Translations under genes and position numbers: made by a program
Assembly (NCBI GenBank): GCA_963662815.2
Contig: CAXXWA010000040.1
Coordinates: 62,001-126,000, forward strand
Length of the DNA: 64,000 bases
Source: JAPPHA01 sp963662815
GTDB taxonomy: Bacteria > Pseudomonadota > Alphaproteobacteria > Rhodobacterales > Rhodobacteraceae
Direction: 5' to 3'
Shown here: positions 17,360-26,908 of the stretch, one piece after another
How positions within the stretch are numbered: position 1 is the stretch's first letter
Layout: each line of letters opens with the position of its first letter
The notes under the pieces: model-generated
The model's input: only the letters and a program-made list of their open reading frames with translations
Databases searched by the model: none
What the model was told of the DNA's origin: nothing

Positions 17360-18847
17360 ATGAGACTTTTCGGATACGCTCCGGAACGCGGCGCCGCCGC
17401 TGGAGATACGATGCCGTTCTTTCACGACGGCAGGTGGCACCTGTTCTTTTCGCAACCGCCCGTAGCCGCCTGGGAATATGTTGAACGGGCGCGGGTCTCG
17501 ACCGCCTATCTGAGGTCCGACGATCTTGTGAACTGGGAAGCGATGCCCGATGCCTTTGGTCCTGGCGCCCATGGCGATTGCGACGGCGACGGCATCTGGA
17601 CCGGCTCCGTCATCGAGCACGGAGGCGTATTTCACTTCTTCTACACCGGCTACAACCGCCAATCCGCTTCACCGCAGACGATCTGCAAGGCGACATCCGT
17701 CGATCTGGAAGACTGGGCAAAATCCGGGGCCAACCCAATGATCTCGCCCGACCCGCGCTGGTACGAGACGGTCGACTGGCGCGACCCCTTCGTCTACCGC
17801 GACGACGAGGCGGGGTGCTTCAAGATGCTGATCTCGGCCCGCCTGAAAGAGGGGCCGCAGTTCCGCCGTGGCTGTATTGCCGTTGCGACCTCCGACGATC
17901 TGGAAAACTGGGAGGTCGGCCCGCCGCTTGCGTCCTCCATGCTGACGCATTGCCCCGAATGCCCCGAGATCTTCAAGTTGGGCGACTGGTGGTATCTCGT
18001 CGAGAGCCGGTATTCCGAACAGATGCAAACGGTCTATCGCGTCGCGAAGTCCCCGGACGGTCCCTGGGAGAGCCGCAAGCTCGACAGTCTGGATGGGCGT
18101 CGCTTCTATGCCGCCAAGTCGGCCAGCGACGGCAACCGCCGCATGACTTTTGCCTGGATCCCGTTTCGCAAGCATCACGATCCCAAGGGGAACTGGGTCT
18201 GGGGCGGTGAACTTGGCAGCCCGCGCGAGCTGGTCTCGCTGTCGGACGGAACGCTGATCAGCCGACTGCCCCAGGACGTGGACAACAGCTATGCGGTGGC
18301 AGTGCCCCATGAACTGCGCCCGATGCTGGGCGACTGGACCGGGCAAGCAAGTCCACGCTGCGACGCGACCGGATCCTACGGATACGCGTTTCTCGGCGGT
18401 CCGGACCGAGACGATGTCCTTCTCGATCTGGTCATCGAACCCGACCCCAACACTGAATCCATGGGCATCCTCGTTGAACCCCGCGGCGGGGATCATCTGG
18501 AAAGCGGCTACAGCCTTGCCATCGAGCCGATGAAGGGGCGTGTGCTCTTCGATCGCTGGCCGACCGCGATGGACCCGCTGTGGGACAGCCTTGTGCTCAA
18601 GGAACGCCATGGCATCGATGTCAGCCAGGAGATCGACAGCCCTCTGGTCGAACGCCCGCTTGCCTTCACTCCGGAAGATGGTCGCTACCGGGTCCAGATC
18701 CTGCGTCACGGATCGGCCATTGAGTGTTTCGTGGCTGGGCAGGTCGTTGCGTCGTTCCGGATCTACGACATGTCGAACACTGGAGCGTGGGGCCTGTTCG
18801 TGCAGGAGGGCGCGGCCAAGTTCCACGACCTGAAGTTTCGGAAGTAA
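17360..18847 (+). CDS. Glycoside hydrolase family 32-type beta-fructosidase
   Basis: A 495-aa five-bladed propeller hydrolase plus C-terminal beta-sandwich. The nucleophile region, WMNDPNG in classical GH32 enzymes, reads GDTMPFFHDGRWHLFF with Asp16, as in a divergent GH32 subgroup. The transition-state motif RDP is at 141-143 (DWRDPFVYRD). The acid/base glutamate sits in CPECPEIFKLGDWW (Glu200). There is no signal peptide, so it acts in the cytoplasm, presumably releasing fructose from a small imported fructoside. The neighbouring aldolase and sugar kinases fit that role. GH43/GH68 relatives are a less likely alternative. Confidence 0.85.
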   Translation: MRLFGYAPERGAAAGDTMPFFHDGRWHLFFSQPPVAAWEYVERARVSTAYLRSDDLVNWEAMPDAFGPGAHGDCDGDGIWTGSVIEHGGVFHFFYTGYNRQSASPQTICKATSVDLEDWAKSGANPMISPDPRWYETVDWRDPFVYRDDEAGCFKMLISARLKEGPQFRRGCIAVATSDDLENWEVGPPLASSMLTHCPECPEIFKLGDWWYLVESRYSEQMQTVYRVAKSPDGPWESRKLDSLDGRRFYAAKSASDGNRRMTFAWIPFRKHHDPKGNWVWGGELGSPRELVSLSDGTLISRLPQDVDNSYAVAVPHELRPMLGDWTGQASPRCDATGSYGYAFLGGPDRDDVLLDLVIEPDPNTESMGILVEPRGGDHLESGYSLAIEPMKGRVLFDRWPTAMDPLWDSLVLKERHGIDVSQEIDSPLVERPLAFTPEDGRYRVQILRHGSAIECFVAGQVVASFRIYDMSNTGAWGLFVQEGAAKFHDLKFRK

Positions 18848-18857
18848 ATGTCGCACC

Positions 18858-19931
18858 ATGTCCCTGGTAACCCTCCGACAATTGCTGGACTACGCCGCCG
18901 AGCATGGCTTTGGCATACCCGCGTTCAACATCTCGAACATGGAACAGGGCCTAGCGATCATGAATGCCGCGCTGGCCTGCGACGCGCCGGTGATCTTGCA
19001 GGCCAGCCTGAATGTCCGCCGAACCTATGCCGGGGACCAGATGATCGTGGCTATCGTGAAGGCATTGGCCGGGATGTATCCGGACAATCCGATCTGTCTG
19101 CATCAGGACCACGGCCACGACGAACGGGCCTGCGTCAGCGCCATCTCTGCCGGGTTCACTTCGGCCATGATGGATGGATCGTTGATGCCGGATGGCAAGT
19201 CGCCGGCCAGCTATGCACACAACGTGGACATCACCGCCCGTGTCGCGCAGATCGCTCATTGGACAGGGGCTTCGATCGAGGGCGAACTGGGCGTGCTGGG
19301 ATCGCTGGAGACCGGCGAGGCAAGCAAAGAGGACGGGTCCGGCGCAACGGGCAAGCTGGAACACGATAAGCTCTTGACCGATCCGGATCAGGCTGCCGAA
19401 TTTGTTGCAGCAACCAATGTCGACGCCTTGGCCATTGCCTGCGGAACGTCGCACGGTGCCTACAAGTTCACGCGAGAGCCTGATGGCGACATCCTCGCCA
19501 TCGGTCAGATCGAAGCGATACACCGCCGAATCCCGGACACGCATCTTGTCATGCATGGATCAAGCTCTGTGCCGCAGCACTTGCAGGACCTGATCAACGC
19601 GTTTGGCGGTGAGATGGCGCAAACCTGGGGCGTGCCAGTTGAAGAGATCGAACTTGGCATCCGCCACGGGGTGCGCAAGGTGAACATCGACACCGATTGC
19701 CGCATGGCAATGTCCGCCGCAATGCGGCGATTCGCACTGGAAAACCCGGCGATTTTCGACCCGCGCGCTTTCTTCCTCTCCGGAATGGACGAACTGGAGA
19801 AGCTTGTCCGCGACCGATTCGAGCGGTTCGGGACGGCAGGTCACGGGCGCAAAGTCAAGCCGATCCCGCTGGCCGAAATGGCACGGCGCTATGCAAATGG
19901 CGCCCTTGACCCACGCCTGGAAGCCGCGTGA
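18858..19931 (+). CDS. Class II fructose-bisphosphate aldolase
   Basis: A 357-aa zinc-dependent aldolase of the FbaA/CbbA type. Motifs: IPAFNISNMEQGLAIM near the N-terminus, LHQDHGHDE with catalytic aspartate and a zinc histidine, SAMMDGSLMPDGKS, IEGELGVLGSLETGEA, GTSHGAYKF and VMHGSSSVP with further zinc ligands, and GVRKVNIDTDCRMA binding the substrate phosphate. Start ATG 18858 follows the GH32 stop by 10 bp. Its 3' end overlaps the PfkB kinase start (GTGA). In this operon it would cleave a phosphorylated ketose into trioses. Substrate could be fructose-1,6-bisphosphate or a related ketose phosphate. Confidence 0.92.
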   Translation: MSLVTLRQLLDYAAEHGFGIPAFNISNMEQGLAIMNAALACDAPVILQASLNVRRTYAGDQMIVAIVKALAGMYPDNPICLHQDHGHDERACVSAISAGFTSAMMDGSLMPDGKSPASYAHNVDITARVAQIAHWTGASIEGELGVLGSLETGEASKEDGSGATGKLEHDKLLTDPDQAAEFVAATNVDALAIACGTSHGAYKFTREPDGDILAIGQIEAIHRRIPDTHLVMHGSSSVPQHLQDLINAFGGEMAQTWGVPVEEIELGIRHGVRKVNIDTDCRMAMSAAMRRFALENPAIFDPRAFFLSGMDELEKLVRDRFERFGTAGHGRKVKPIPLAEMARRYANGALDPRLEAA

Positions 19932-20776
19932 GCCAAGCGCTCTTCATTGGCCGTTCGGTGCTGGACGTGACCGCGCTTGTCGCGGACTTTCCCGGTCCCG
20001 ACGGCAAGGCCAAGGCTTTGGCCAACGATGTGATCCCGGGCGGGTCAGCGCTGAATGCCGCCGTGACCTTCGCATATCTTGGCGGCACGGCCTCACTGGC
20101 CACGTCGCTCGGGCCTCCAGGTCCGATGAAGGCGTTTCTGGAATCAGATCTGAGTGCCCGAAACGTGACGGTTCATGACGTCTGCAATGACCCCGACTAT
20201 GGGATTCCCCTGTCCACAGTCGTTTCAACCCGCAGTCTCGGCAGCAGGATGATCGTCAATGGTGCGGGCGACGAATGCGAAGTCGTGCACAGCCGGAACG
20301 ACTTGATCCTGGGCGGTGCAAATCTGATTCAAATTGACCAATACGAACGGCATTTCGTGGCTGCGCACAGCGGTGCGTTGCAGGCCTTCGAGGGGACAAT
20401 CGTTCTGGATGGCGGCAGCTGGAAGGACTGTTCACCGGATTTCCTGCGCCTAGCGGACATCCCGATCGTCAGCGAGGTGTTCTGCCCGGACGGTCCTGGC
20501 GCCTTCGCCAGCATGTGTGCCGACCTGGGAATCTCCCGCTGGGCGATGACGCTGGGCCAACGCGGTGTTGTCTGGCATGATCGGGGCGCAGAAGGCGAGA
20601 TACCCGCCCTTCCGATTGATGCCGTCGACACAATGGGGGCTGGCGACATCTTTCACGGCGCCTTTTGCCACGCCTTCCTTGAAAACGGGTCCTTTGTCGA
20701 GGCGTTGAATGCCGCAAATCAGGTTGCCGGCAGATCCTGCACCCTTGCCGGCACACGGAGCTGGATGGATGCCTGA
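19928..20776 (+). CDS. PfkB-family sugar kinase
   Basis: A 282-aa ribokinase-fold kinase starting at GTG 19928, overlapping the aldolase stop by 4 nt. The first PfkB signature appears as DVIPGGSALNAAVTFAYLGG. The second is AVDTMGAGDIFHGAF, containing the catalytic aspartate and anion hole. The N-terminus (LFIGRSVLDVTALV) is typical of the family. It is rather short, with a compact lid. The next gene starts inside its last codons. It probably phosphorylates fructose or the ketose released by the GH32 enzyme to feed the adjacent aldolase. Confidence 0.9.
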   Translation: MSQALFIGRSVLDVTALVADFPGPDGKAKALANDVIPGGSALNAAVTFAYLGGTASLATSLGPPGPMKAFLESDLSARNVTVHDVCNDPDYGIPLSTVVSTRSLGSRMIVNGAGDECEVVHSRNDLILGGANLIQIDQYERHFVAAHSGALQAFEGTIVLDGGSWKDCSPDFLRLADIPIVSEVFCPDGPGAFASMCADLGISRWAMTLGQRGVVWHDRGAEGEIPALPIDAVDTMGAGDIFHGAFCHAFLENGSFVEALNAANQVAGRSCTLAGTRSWMDA

Positions 20777-21413
20777 ACGCCTTCGTGACTACGCCAGCCT
20801 TCTGCGCGCTGTCGAGAAGAGGTTGGACATTGTGCAGCCGCCGCTGATCGTCGCAATCGCAGGACCGCCCGCGACGGGAAAGTCCACGCTGGCCCAACGG
20901 CTGACCGAGGATCTCCAGGCCGCGGGGCATTTCGCCGCCTATTGCCCGATGGACGGGTTTCACAAGACGAACTCGCAACTTGCCGCCGAAGGGCTGCGCG
21001 GCGTGAAAGGCCGTATTGATACGTTCGATGGCACCGCATTTGCCAAGGCCGTGGCGCGATTGGCCGAGGGCGACGCTTTCTGGTGGCCGCGATATTCGCG
21101 GCACAGTCACGACCCGGTCCCGGAAGGCACCCGGATCGAAAGCAACGAAACCGTCTGCATCGTCGAAGGCAATTACATTCTGACGAATGGCAGGCCGTGG
21201 AGTTCGGCCGCGGCCCATTTCGACCTGCGCATCTTCATCGACGCGCCGGATTGCCTCCTGAGGCAGCGCCTGTCGCAGCGCCACCAGCGCGGCGGCAAGG
21301 ATGAGAGCGAAACATGCGCAAAGATTTCTCGAATCGACATGCCGAATGCCAAGCAAATTCGGAAAGGCGCAAGGACCGCGGACTTCCTGTTTCAAGAGGC
21401 CATCAATAGGTAA
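20769..21413 (+). CDS. P-loop sugar/nucleoside kinase, FrcK-like
   Basis: A 214-aa kinase of the uridine kinase/phosphoribulokinase fold. Walker A is IAGPPATGKSTLAQRL. CPMDGFHKTN provides the acidic base region, VCIVEGNYILT is the Walker B-like strand and RQRLSQRHQRGG is the lid. The start is placed at ATG 20769, which overlaps the PfkB stop by 8 nt; the frame is open further upstream but lacks a reason to start there. FrcK is the corresponding gene in the rhizobial frcBCAK fructose locus, where its biochemical role is not settled. Context suggests phosphorylation of a sugar or its derivative. Confidence 0.8.
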   Translation: MPERLRDYASLLRAVEKRLDIVQPPLIVAIAGPPATGKSTLAQRLTEDLQAAGHFAAYCPMDGFHKTNSQLAAEGLRGVKGRIDTFDGTAFAKAVARLAEGDAFWWPRYSRHSHDPVPEGTRIESNETVCIVEGNYILTNGRPWSSAAAHFDLRIFIDAPDCLLRQRLSQRHQRGGKDESETCAKISRIDMPNAKQIRKGARTADFLFQEAINR

Positions 21414-21487
21414 GGCCGGACAACTTATTGCAGGCCGCAAGCAATGCTCGCTATGATTGGACCAATGCAAAACAATGAGGTCCGGAC

Positions 21488-22720
21488 ATGAAAGGCGCCC
21501 AAAAGGGCTTGTCAATTGAAGGTATACAGGGACACAATCGTCGTGCCATCCTGGCTGCCTTGCAAGACATGGGAGCGTGTTCTCGCAAGGATATCAGCGT
21601 TGCCACCGGCCTGGACCAGGCGACAGTCACGCGCGCGATTTCCCCTCTTCTTGGCGATGGCGTCGTCGAAGAAGTGGGGCTCGTTCGTGGGGAACGCGGC
21701 CGCAGATCGATCAACCTGAGTTTTTCGGGTTCCGGCCGATATATCCTTTGCCTGAGATTGCAGCGAAGAAGTTTCTCCATTGGTGTGTTCAGTCTGCGCG
21801 GCGACTTGCTGGACGCCACAGAATTCCCCATCGCGCGTGACAGTTCCGCAAAACAGACCTTTAATGAGATCTCCGCGACATTGGACGGCCATATCGCGAA
21901 ACTGAAACAGGTCGATGGCATCGGCGTTGCCGTTCCGGGCCCGTTTCTGGAGCGAGATGAACGGGTCATCCTGATGACCGAAAGTCCCCAATGGCAGCGC
22001 TTTGACCTTATTCAGGAACTTCGCTCTCGTTACCCGGACGTACCCGTGCATTCCACTCACGACGCCAAGGCCGCCGCCTTGACCGAATGGCGCCACCATG
22101 CCCGCGCGTACGGGGCCAGGGTCATGCTGTACCTGTCTGCCGGGCAAGGGATCGGGTCCGCCTTGGTTGTAGATGGTCACGTCCATCGTGGCGCCCAAGG
22201 ATTGGCGGGTGAACTTGGTCATACCTCCATCAGCGTAGATGGTGAATTGTGCAAATGCGGAAATCGCGGCTGTTTGGAACTCTTCACCTCGCGAATTTCC
22301 CTGCTGCGGGCCATTCGTGAACGCGCCAGCGGATTTGGTGGGACTCAACTAACCCCCTGCTGCGACTTCAAGCAGGTGCTGGATGCCTACGAAGCCGGGG
22401 ACGAACTCGCCGTTGAAGAAGTGCACCGGGTTGCGCGCTACCTGGCGCAGGGGATCACCAACTGCATCAACTTTGCCAATCCTGATCTGGTGGTGATTGG
22501 CGACGAGTATGCCGATTTCGGTTCGAGGTTTCTCGACCAGATCAAGGCCCATGTAAAATCGACGGTTCTTCCCAGCATCTATGACGCGGTTGAAATCGAG
22601 CTGAGCCAGCAAAGCGAAGACACCGTGCTGCGCGGGGCGTATCTGGATGTTCTAGCCCAGACATATCTGGGCATTCCAAGGGAGGAGCCGGAACGCCTCG
22701 TCGCACAGGCGACTGGCTAG
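21488..22720 (+). CDS. ROK-family transcriptional regulator (FrcR-like)
   Basis: A 410-aa NagC/XylR-type repressor. Residues ~15-75 form a winged helix-turn-helix (NRRAILAALQDMGACSRKDI and QATVTRAISPL). The ROK sugar-binding domain follows with GIGVAVPGPFLERDERV, ALVVDGHVHRGAQGLAGELG and the zinc motif CKCGNRGCLE. It sits in the middle of the fructose operon between the FrcK-like kinase and the ABC ATPase, 74 bp after the former. A ROK gene also accompanies the rhizobial frc locus. It likely senses a sugar or sugar phosphate and represses this operon. Its operator may be the repeats at 16126-16151. Confidence 0.9.
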   Translation: MKGAQKGLSIEGIQGHNRRAILAALQDMGACSRKDISVATGLDQATVTRAISPLLGDGVVEEVGLVRGERGRRSINLSFSGSGRYILCLRLQRRSFSIGVFSLRGDLLDATEFPIARDSSAKQTFNEISATLDGHIAKLKQVDGIGVAVPGPFLERDERVILMTESPQWQRFDLIQELRSRYPDVPVHSTHDAKAAALTEWRHHARAYGARVMLYLSAGQGIGSALVVDGHVHRGAQGLAGELGHTSISVDGELCKCGNRGCLELFTSRISLLRAIRERASGFGGTQLTPCCDFKQVLDAYEAGDELAVEEVHRVARYLAQGITNCINFANPDLVVIGDEYADFGSRFLDQIKAHVKSTVLPSIYDAVEIELSQQSEDTVLRGAYLDVLAQTYLGIPREEPERLVAQATG

Positions 22721-22739
22721 ATGTGAGGGAAATACAACG

Positions 22740-23495
22740 ATGAATGGCCAAACCGCCAAACCGCTCCTTTCTGTCAAGAACGTTTCCAAATCCTTTGGCG
22801 GCGTGCGGGCGCTGCGTGATGGCTCGTTCGACCTGCATCGCGGCGAGGTTCTTGCCATCGTCGGCAGCAATGGCGCTGGCAAATCCACTCTGATCAAAGT
22901 CGTGGCCGGCGCGCATGTTCCGGATGGAGGGCGGATCGTCATAAGTGGCAAGGAAGTGCCTCGGGCCGAACACAGCGTCTCTCACATGCAGGAATGCGGG
23001 ATCGAGGTGGTTTATCAGGAACTTGCTCTCGTTCCGAACATGACGGCACCTTACAACCTGTTTCTTGGGCGCATTCCACGCAAATGGGGAATCTTCGTGG
23101 ACGAACGGAAGATGCGAAACAAAACTCGTGAAGCGCTCGCGCAGCTCAACGTCACAACCGTTCAGGATTTGTCTCAACCAATTTCATCCATGTCCGGCGG
23201 TCAACAGCAAAGCATCGCCATTGGGCGTGCCATCGCCTGGGGCAGCGATATCGTGATACTGGATGAACCGACTGCCGCTCTTGGTCCGAACGAGACCGCC
23301 GAGGTCGAACGATTGGTCGAGGACGTGCGCGACCGGCACGGAACGTCCTTCATCCTGATCAGTCACAACCTCGACCAGGTGCGCCGCTTGGCCGATCGGA
23401 TCGTGGTGACCCACCACGGAGTAACTTCGCGCGAATTCAGGCGTGACGAGATCACGTCGGATCGGCTCGTCAAGGCCATCACACTTGGCGAATGA
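22740..23495 (+). CDS. Sugar ABC transporter ATP-binding protein (FrcA-like)
   Basis: A 251-aa ATPase with a single nucleotide-binding domain, as in FrcA, rather than the two fused domains of RbsA/XylG. Walker A is VGSNGAGKSTL (~40-50), the signature SMSGGQQQSIAIGRA (~148) and Walker B IVILDEPTAAL, followed by the switch histidine in ILISHNL. ATG 22740 is 19 bp after the ROK stop, with GAGGGAAA upstream. It ends 10 bp before the permease start. It energises uptake with the neighbouring permease and periplasmic binding protein. Confidence 0.92.
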   Translation: MNGQTAKPLLSVKNVSKSFGGVRALRDGSFDLHRGEVLAIVGSNGAGKSTLIKVVAGAHVPDGGRIVISGKEVPRAEHSVSHMQECGIEVVYQELALVPNMTAPYNLFLGRIPRKWGIFVDERKMRNKTREALAQLNVTTVQDLSQPISSMSGGQQQSIAIGRAIAWGSDIVILDEPTAALGPNETAEVERLVEDVRDRHGTSFILISHNLDQVRRLADRIVVTHHGVTSREFRRDEITSDRLVKAITLGE

Positions 23496-23505
23496 GGAAA
23501 GAGCG

Positions 23506-24507
23506 ATGACCGAGACAACCGCCTCCCGTCCACTTCTGACCCCCAAGCGCGCAGAAATGCTGCGAGGTTTTGTGCCTTTCATTGCCATCTCGCTGGTCAT
23601 CCTGATGTTCTGGGCAATCTCGGGCGACCGGTTCATGTCCGTGCGCAACTGGACCTTCATCGCTCAGCAGACACCGGTTCTGATGCTGCTGGCGTTTGCG
23701 CAGCTGATGGTCGTGACGACCGGTTCGATCGACATTTCCATCGGATCCAACCTGGCGTTTTCCGCCTTTCTGGGGGCCCTTGGAATGCTTTGGTTCGGGG
23801 ATGCGGGACTGATCCTTGGTGTCCTTGCGGGTGGTCTCGTTGGAATGGTCAACGGTCTGACCATCTCCCTGCTGAAGATTCCATCCTTTGTGACAACACT
23901 GGCGATGCTCATCATCGTGCGGGCCGTCGTGATCATCGTCTCGGACGGCACGGCCATCTACATTACCGATGACAGTGTGTCTGGCGGCACCAACATTTCG
24001 TCGGTGGCGGCGCCGTGGCTGTTGTCGATGGGGAAGTTCCCCGCGATCTTCATCCTCGCGGCAGTCGTCGCGCTTTTTACGTGGGTCTTCTACGAAAAAA
24101 CCGTATTCGGCCAGCAGTTGCGTGCGGTCGGCGGCAACGAGAAGGTTCTGCGCCTCGTCGGAATCAACGTCACGGCTTTCAAGATCAAGGTCTTTGCCGC
24201 GGCCGGGCTGATGGTCGGGCTGGCGGCTTGCGTGAACCTGGCAAGGGCTGGAGCCGCCACTCCGCAAGCGGGTTTGATGATTGAACTCGATGCCATTGCC
24301 GCAGTCGCGCTTGGGGGCACCCCGCTCACTGGTGGCTACGGAAGCGTGGTGAAGACAATCATCGGCGCTCTGACCCTGACAATCGTACGCAACGGCCTGA
24401 CCATTGCTGGCGTTCCGCCGTCATGGAGTCAGGTTGCCCTTGGCATCCTGCTGATTGCAGCCATCGCCATTTCGCTGAACCGAAGCAAGGTCGATGTGGT
24501 GAAATGA
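23506..24507 (+). CDS. Sugar ABC transporter permease (FrcC-like)
   Basis: A 333-aa inner-membrane permease of the BPD_transp_2 family. About eight to ten hydrophobic segments are seen. The conserved TTGSIDISIGSNLAFSAFLG segment near residue 75 and the cytoplasmic coupling motif GGNEKVLRLVGINV near 215 mark the ribose/fructose type, followed by ALGGTPLTGGYG. Start ATG 23506 is used, with GAGGAAAGAG upstream, although the frame is open from 23443. It is the last gene of the operon. Beyond it the sequence changes abruptly to transposon relics. Confidence 0.92.
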   Translation: MTETTASRPLLTPKRAEMLRGFVPFIAISLVILMFWAISGDRFMSVRNWTFIAQQTPVLMLLAFAQLMVVTTGSIDISIGSNLAFSAFLGALGMLWFGDAGLILGVLAGGLVGMVNGLTISLLKIPSFVTTLAMLIIVRAVVIIVSDGTAIYITDDSVSGGTNISSVAAPWLLSMGKFPAIFILAAVVALFTWVFYEKTVFGQQLRAVGGNEKVLRLVGINVTAFKIKVFAAAGLMVGLAACVNLARAGAATPQAGLMIELDAIAAVALGGTPLTGGYGSVVKTIIGALTLTIVRNGLTIAGVPPSWSQVALGILLIAAIAISLNRSKVDVVK

Positions 24508-24654
24508 ATTACGACTGATTAATGCAACGACGCTGCCAAATTGACATGTCGCGACACTCGGAGGATTCGGCCTCGTAGGAGGGGCCGCCGCCGAGCCCGC
24601 CCCAAACAGACCTGCTTTCCGCGCTCGGAGCGCTAGCGCTGCCTGTTCCGCCGC

Positions 24655-25041
24655 ATGAGCAACTTGGCGGCCAGGGTCTTCGGGGAGGACGCCTGGCCCG
24701 GGTTGCGGGAGCAGGCATGCGCCGCCTGTCAGGCGCCGTCGCGTGCCATCGCCCGCGATCTCGCCGCCGATACGGCCCGGACACGGAAGAACGAGTTCCC
24801 GAGCGCGGTGGCCAACTTCGAGGCCTGCATCGCACATCTGCGGATGCCGGCGAGGCACCGCAAGGCGATCCGCACCGCCAACCCTCCGGAGCGGCTTTTC
24901 GGCGAGGAGCGCCGGTGCCTGACGGCGGTCCCCAACGCATTGGGGGAAAAGCCGGTCCTCAAGCAGATGTTCGCGGCCATGACCCGGGCTTCGAGCGGCG
25001 GCAGACGGAGCGGGTCGAGTTCGTCTGCGATGCGAGCATGA
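24655..25041 (+). pseudogene. IS256-family transposase C-terminal relic
   Basis: A 128-codon frame with segments typical of the C-terminal part of IS256-family transposases: FEACIAHLRMPARHRKAIRT, ERLFGEERR and ALGEKPVLKQMFAAMTRAS. The N-terminal catalytic part is missing and the frame decays at the end, where a Tn3-type relic takes over. It starts at an ATG only by chance. It is the first of a series of dead elements downstream of the fructose operon. Confidence 0.7.
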
Positions 25042-26824
25042 CGGACCTGAAGGCCGCGCTGGCATGCTTTCGCGAAAGGGACGACAGCATCGGCCCCGGC
25101 ATGCCCCTGGCGTTCCTGACCGCCGTCGAACGGGATGCAGTGTCGAACGGCCCGAAGGGGTTCAGGGTGTCGCTCTGCAAGGTGTTCCTCTTGCAGCACG
25201 TCGCCGCGGCCATCAAGGCCGGCAGCCTCAACCTAGAGGGGTCCCGCAAGCATCGTCCGCTGGACGACTGCCTGATCGGCCGGGAACGACGGGAGCGGGA
25301 ACGGCGGACGCTTCTCGAACGCGCGGGGCTTGCGGAGTTTGCCGATCCGGCGCCGGTGATGAAGGAGCTCGGGCCTGCGCTGGACCGGCGATGCGAAACG
25401 ACCAATGCGCGGTTCGCGACGGAACCAACCCTTGCCTGAAATTCAGCTCCCCGGGCAGCTTCCGGGTGGCGACGCCCGCTCTCGACGAAATGGAGAGCGA
25501 TCCGCTTCGGGACGTCATTCCAAGGCGCCGCCTGGCGCCCCTGTCCGAGATCCTGGCCACCGTCGACCAGCATTGCGGCATGCTCGGGGAATTCAGGCAC
25601 TGGCAGCAGCTCGACGTCGACCAGACGCCCTCGCCCGCGACCGCGATCGCCGGCATCATGGGGCTCGGCTGCGCCATCGCCGTCCGGAAGACGGCACGGA
25701 TATCCCACGGCATGGCGGAGCGCGAGCTGGAGCACGCGGTCATCCGGCAATTCTCGCTCGACAACGTCGTGGCCGGCAACGACCGTGTCGTGGCCGCCAT
25801 GGAGCGCATGGATCTGCCGCAGATCCACCGGCGCTCGCGCGAGGCGCTCCAAACGTCAAGCGACGGCCGGAAGTTCGAGGTCCGGAAACCCTCGCTCAAC
25901 GCCAGCCATACGGTCAGGCACTTCGGCCGGTTGCAGGGCGTCAGCGCCTGCACCTTCATCGACGTGCGCAGCTTCCTCTGGCACCCGCCGGCATTCAGCG
26001 CCGCCGGGCGCGAGAGCACCTGTGTGATCGACGGGCTGATGCACGACGACGTGGTCAGGAGCGACATCCATTCCACCGACGAGCACGGCTTCATGGAGGC
26101 GGCCTTCCGTGTCGCGCATCTGCCGGGCATCTCCTGCGCACCGGGATTCAGGGACCTCAAGAAGCACAAGCTCTACCGGTTCCGGAGTGGCAGCGATCAG
26201 GAGGCCGAATGGCCAATCACGCCGGCGACGCACGTCAACGAGAAAGCCGTTCGCGTCTCATGGGACGACCTGCTGCGCCTTGTTGCCGCCATCAGGCTGA
26301 AGGAGGCGACGGCCTCCGAGATCTTCCGCCGCCTGAACTCGCATTCCCGGCAGCACAGGCTCTACGCGGCGATGAAGGCATTCGGCCGGATCATCAAGTC
26401 GATGTTCGTCCTGCGCTGCATCCATCAGGTCGGGCTGCGGCAGGCGATCGAGAAGCAGCTCAACAAGGTCGGGCGCGCGAACGGCTTCACCCGGGCCGTC
26501 GCGGTCGTGAACCAGCGCGGTCTCGAACATTCCGACAAGAAGGACCAGGAAATCGCCGAGGGCTGCAACCGCCTGATCAGGAACAGCATCAACTGCTGGA
26601 ACCATCTCTGCCTGAGCCGTCTGGTTGAAGCCGCCAGGACGCCGGAAGAGCGGGACAGGATCCTGAAGATGGTCGCGCTCCATTCGCCCATGACATGGCG
26701 GTACATAAGCCTGCTCGGCGAGTACGATCTCACGCAGGATCGGCTGCAAGACAACACCGGCGTCCTGCCCCCCAAATCCGCGCAGAGGATCGTCCCGGGC
26801 AACTGGGAGCCGCAAGTTCGATGA
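25038..26824 (+). pseudogene. Tn3-family transposase (TnpA), frameshifted relic
   Basis: Two successive frames together resemble most of a Tn3 TnpA C-terminal two-thirds. The first (25038-25437) includes LCKVFLLQHVAAAIKAGSLN and KHRPLDDCLIGRE. The second, running to 26824, has DIHSTDEHGFMEAAFRVAHL, SWDDLLRLVAAIRLKEA, AFGRIIKSMFVLRCIHQ, EKQLNKVGRANGF and LIRNSINCWNHLCLSRLV, all typical of the DDE and C-terminal helical regions. The frame change near 25430 shows that it is broken, and the N-terminus is absent. No resolvase or 38-bp Tn3 inverted repeat was recognised. Confidence 0.8.
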
Positions 26825-26908
26825 TGCCTCCGCCATTACTGGCCGAAATCAAGTTCCCTATGGCGGATTCGGTATCTATGTTGGTTTAGGCCGATCCTGT
26901 GGTGGGTA

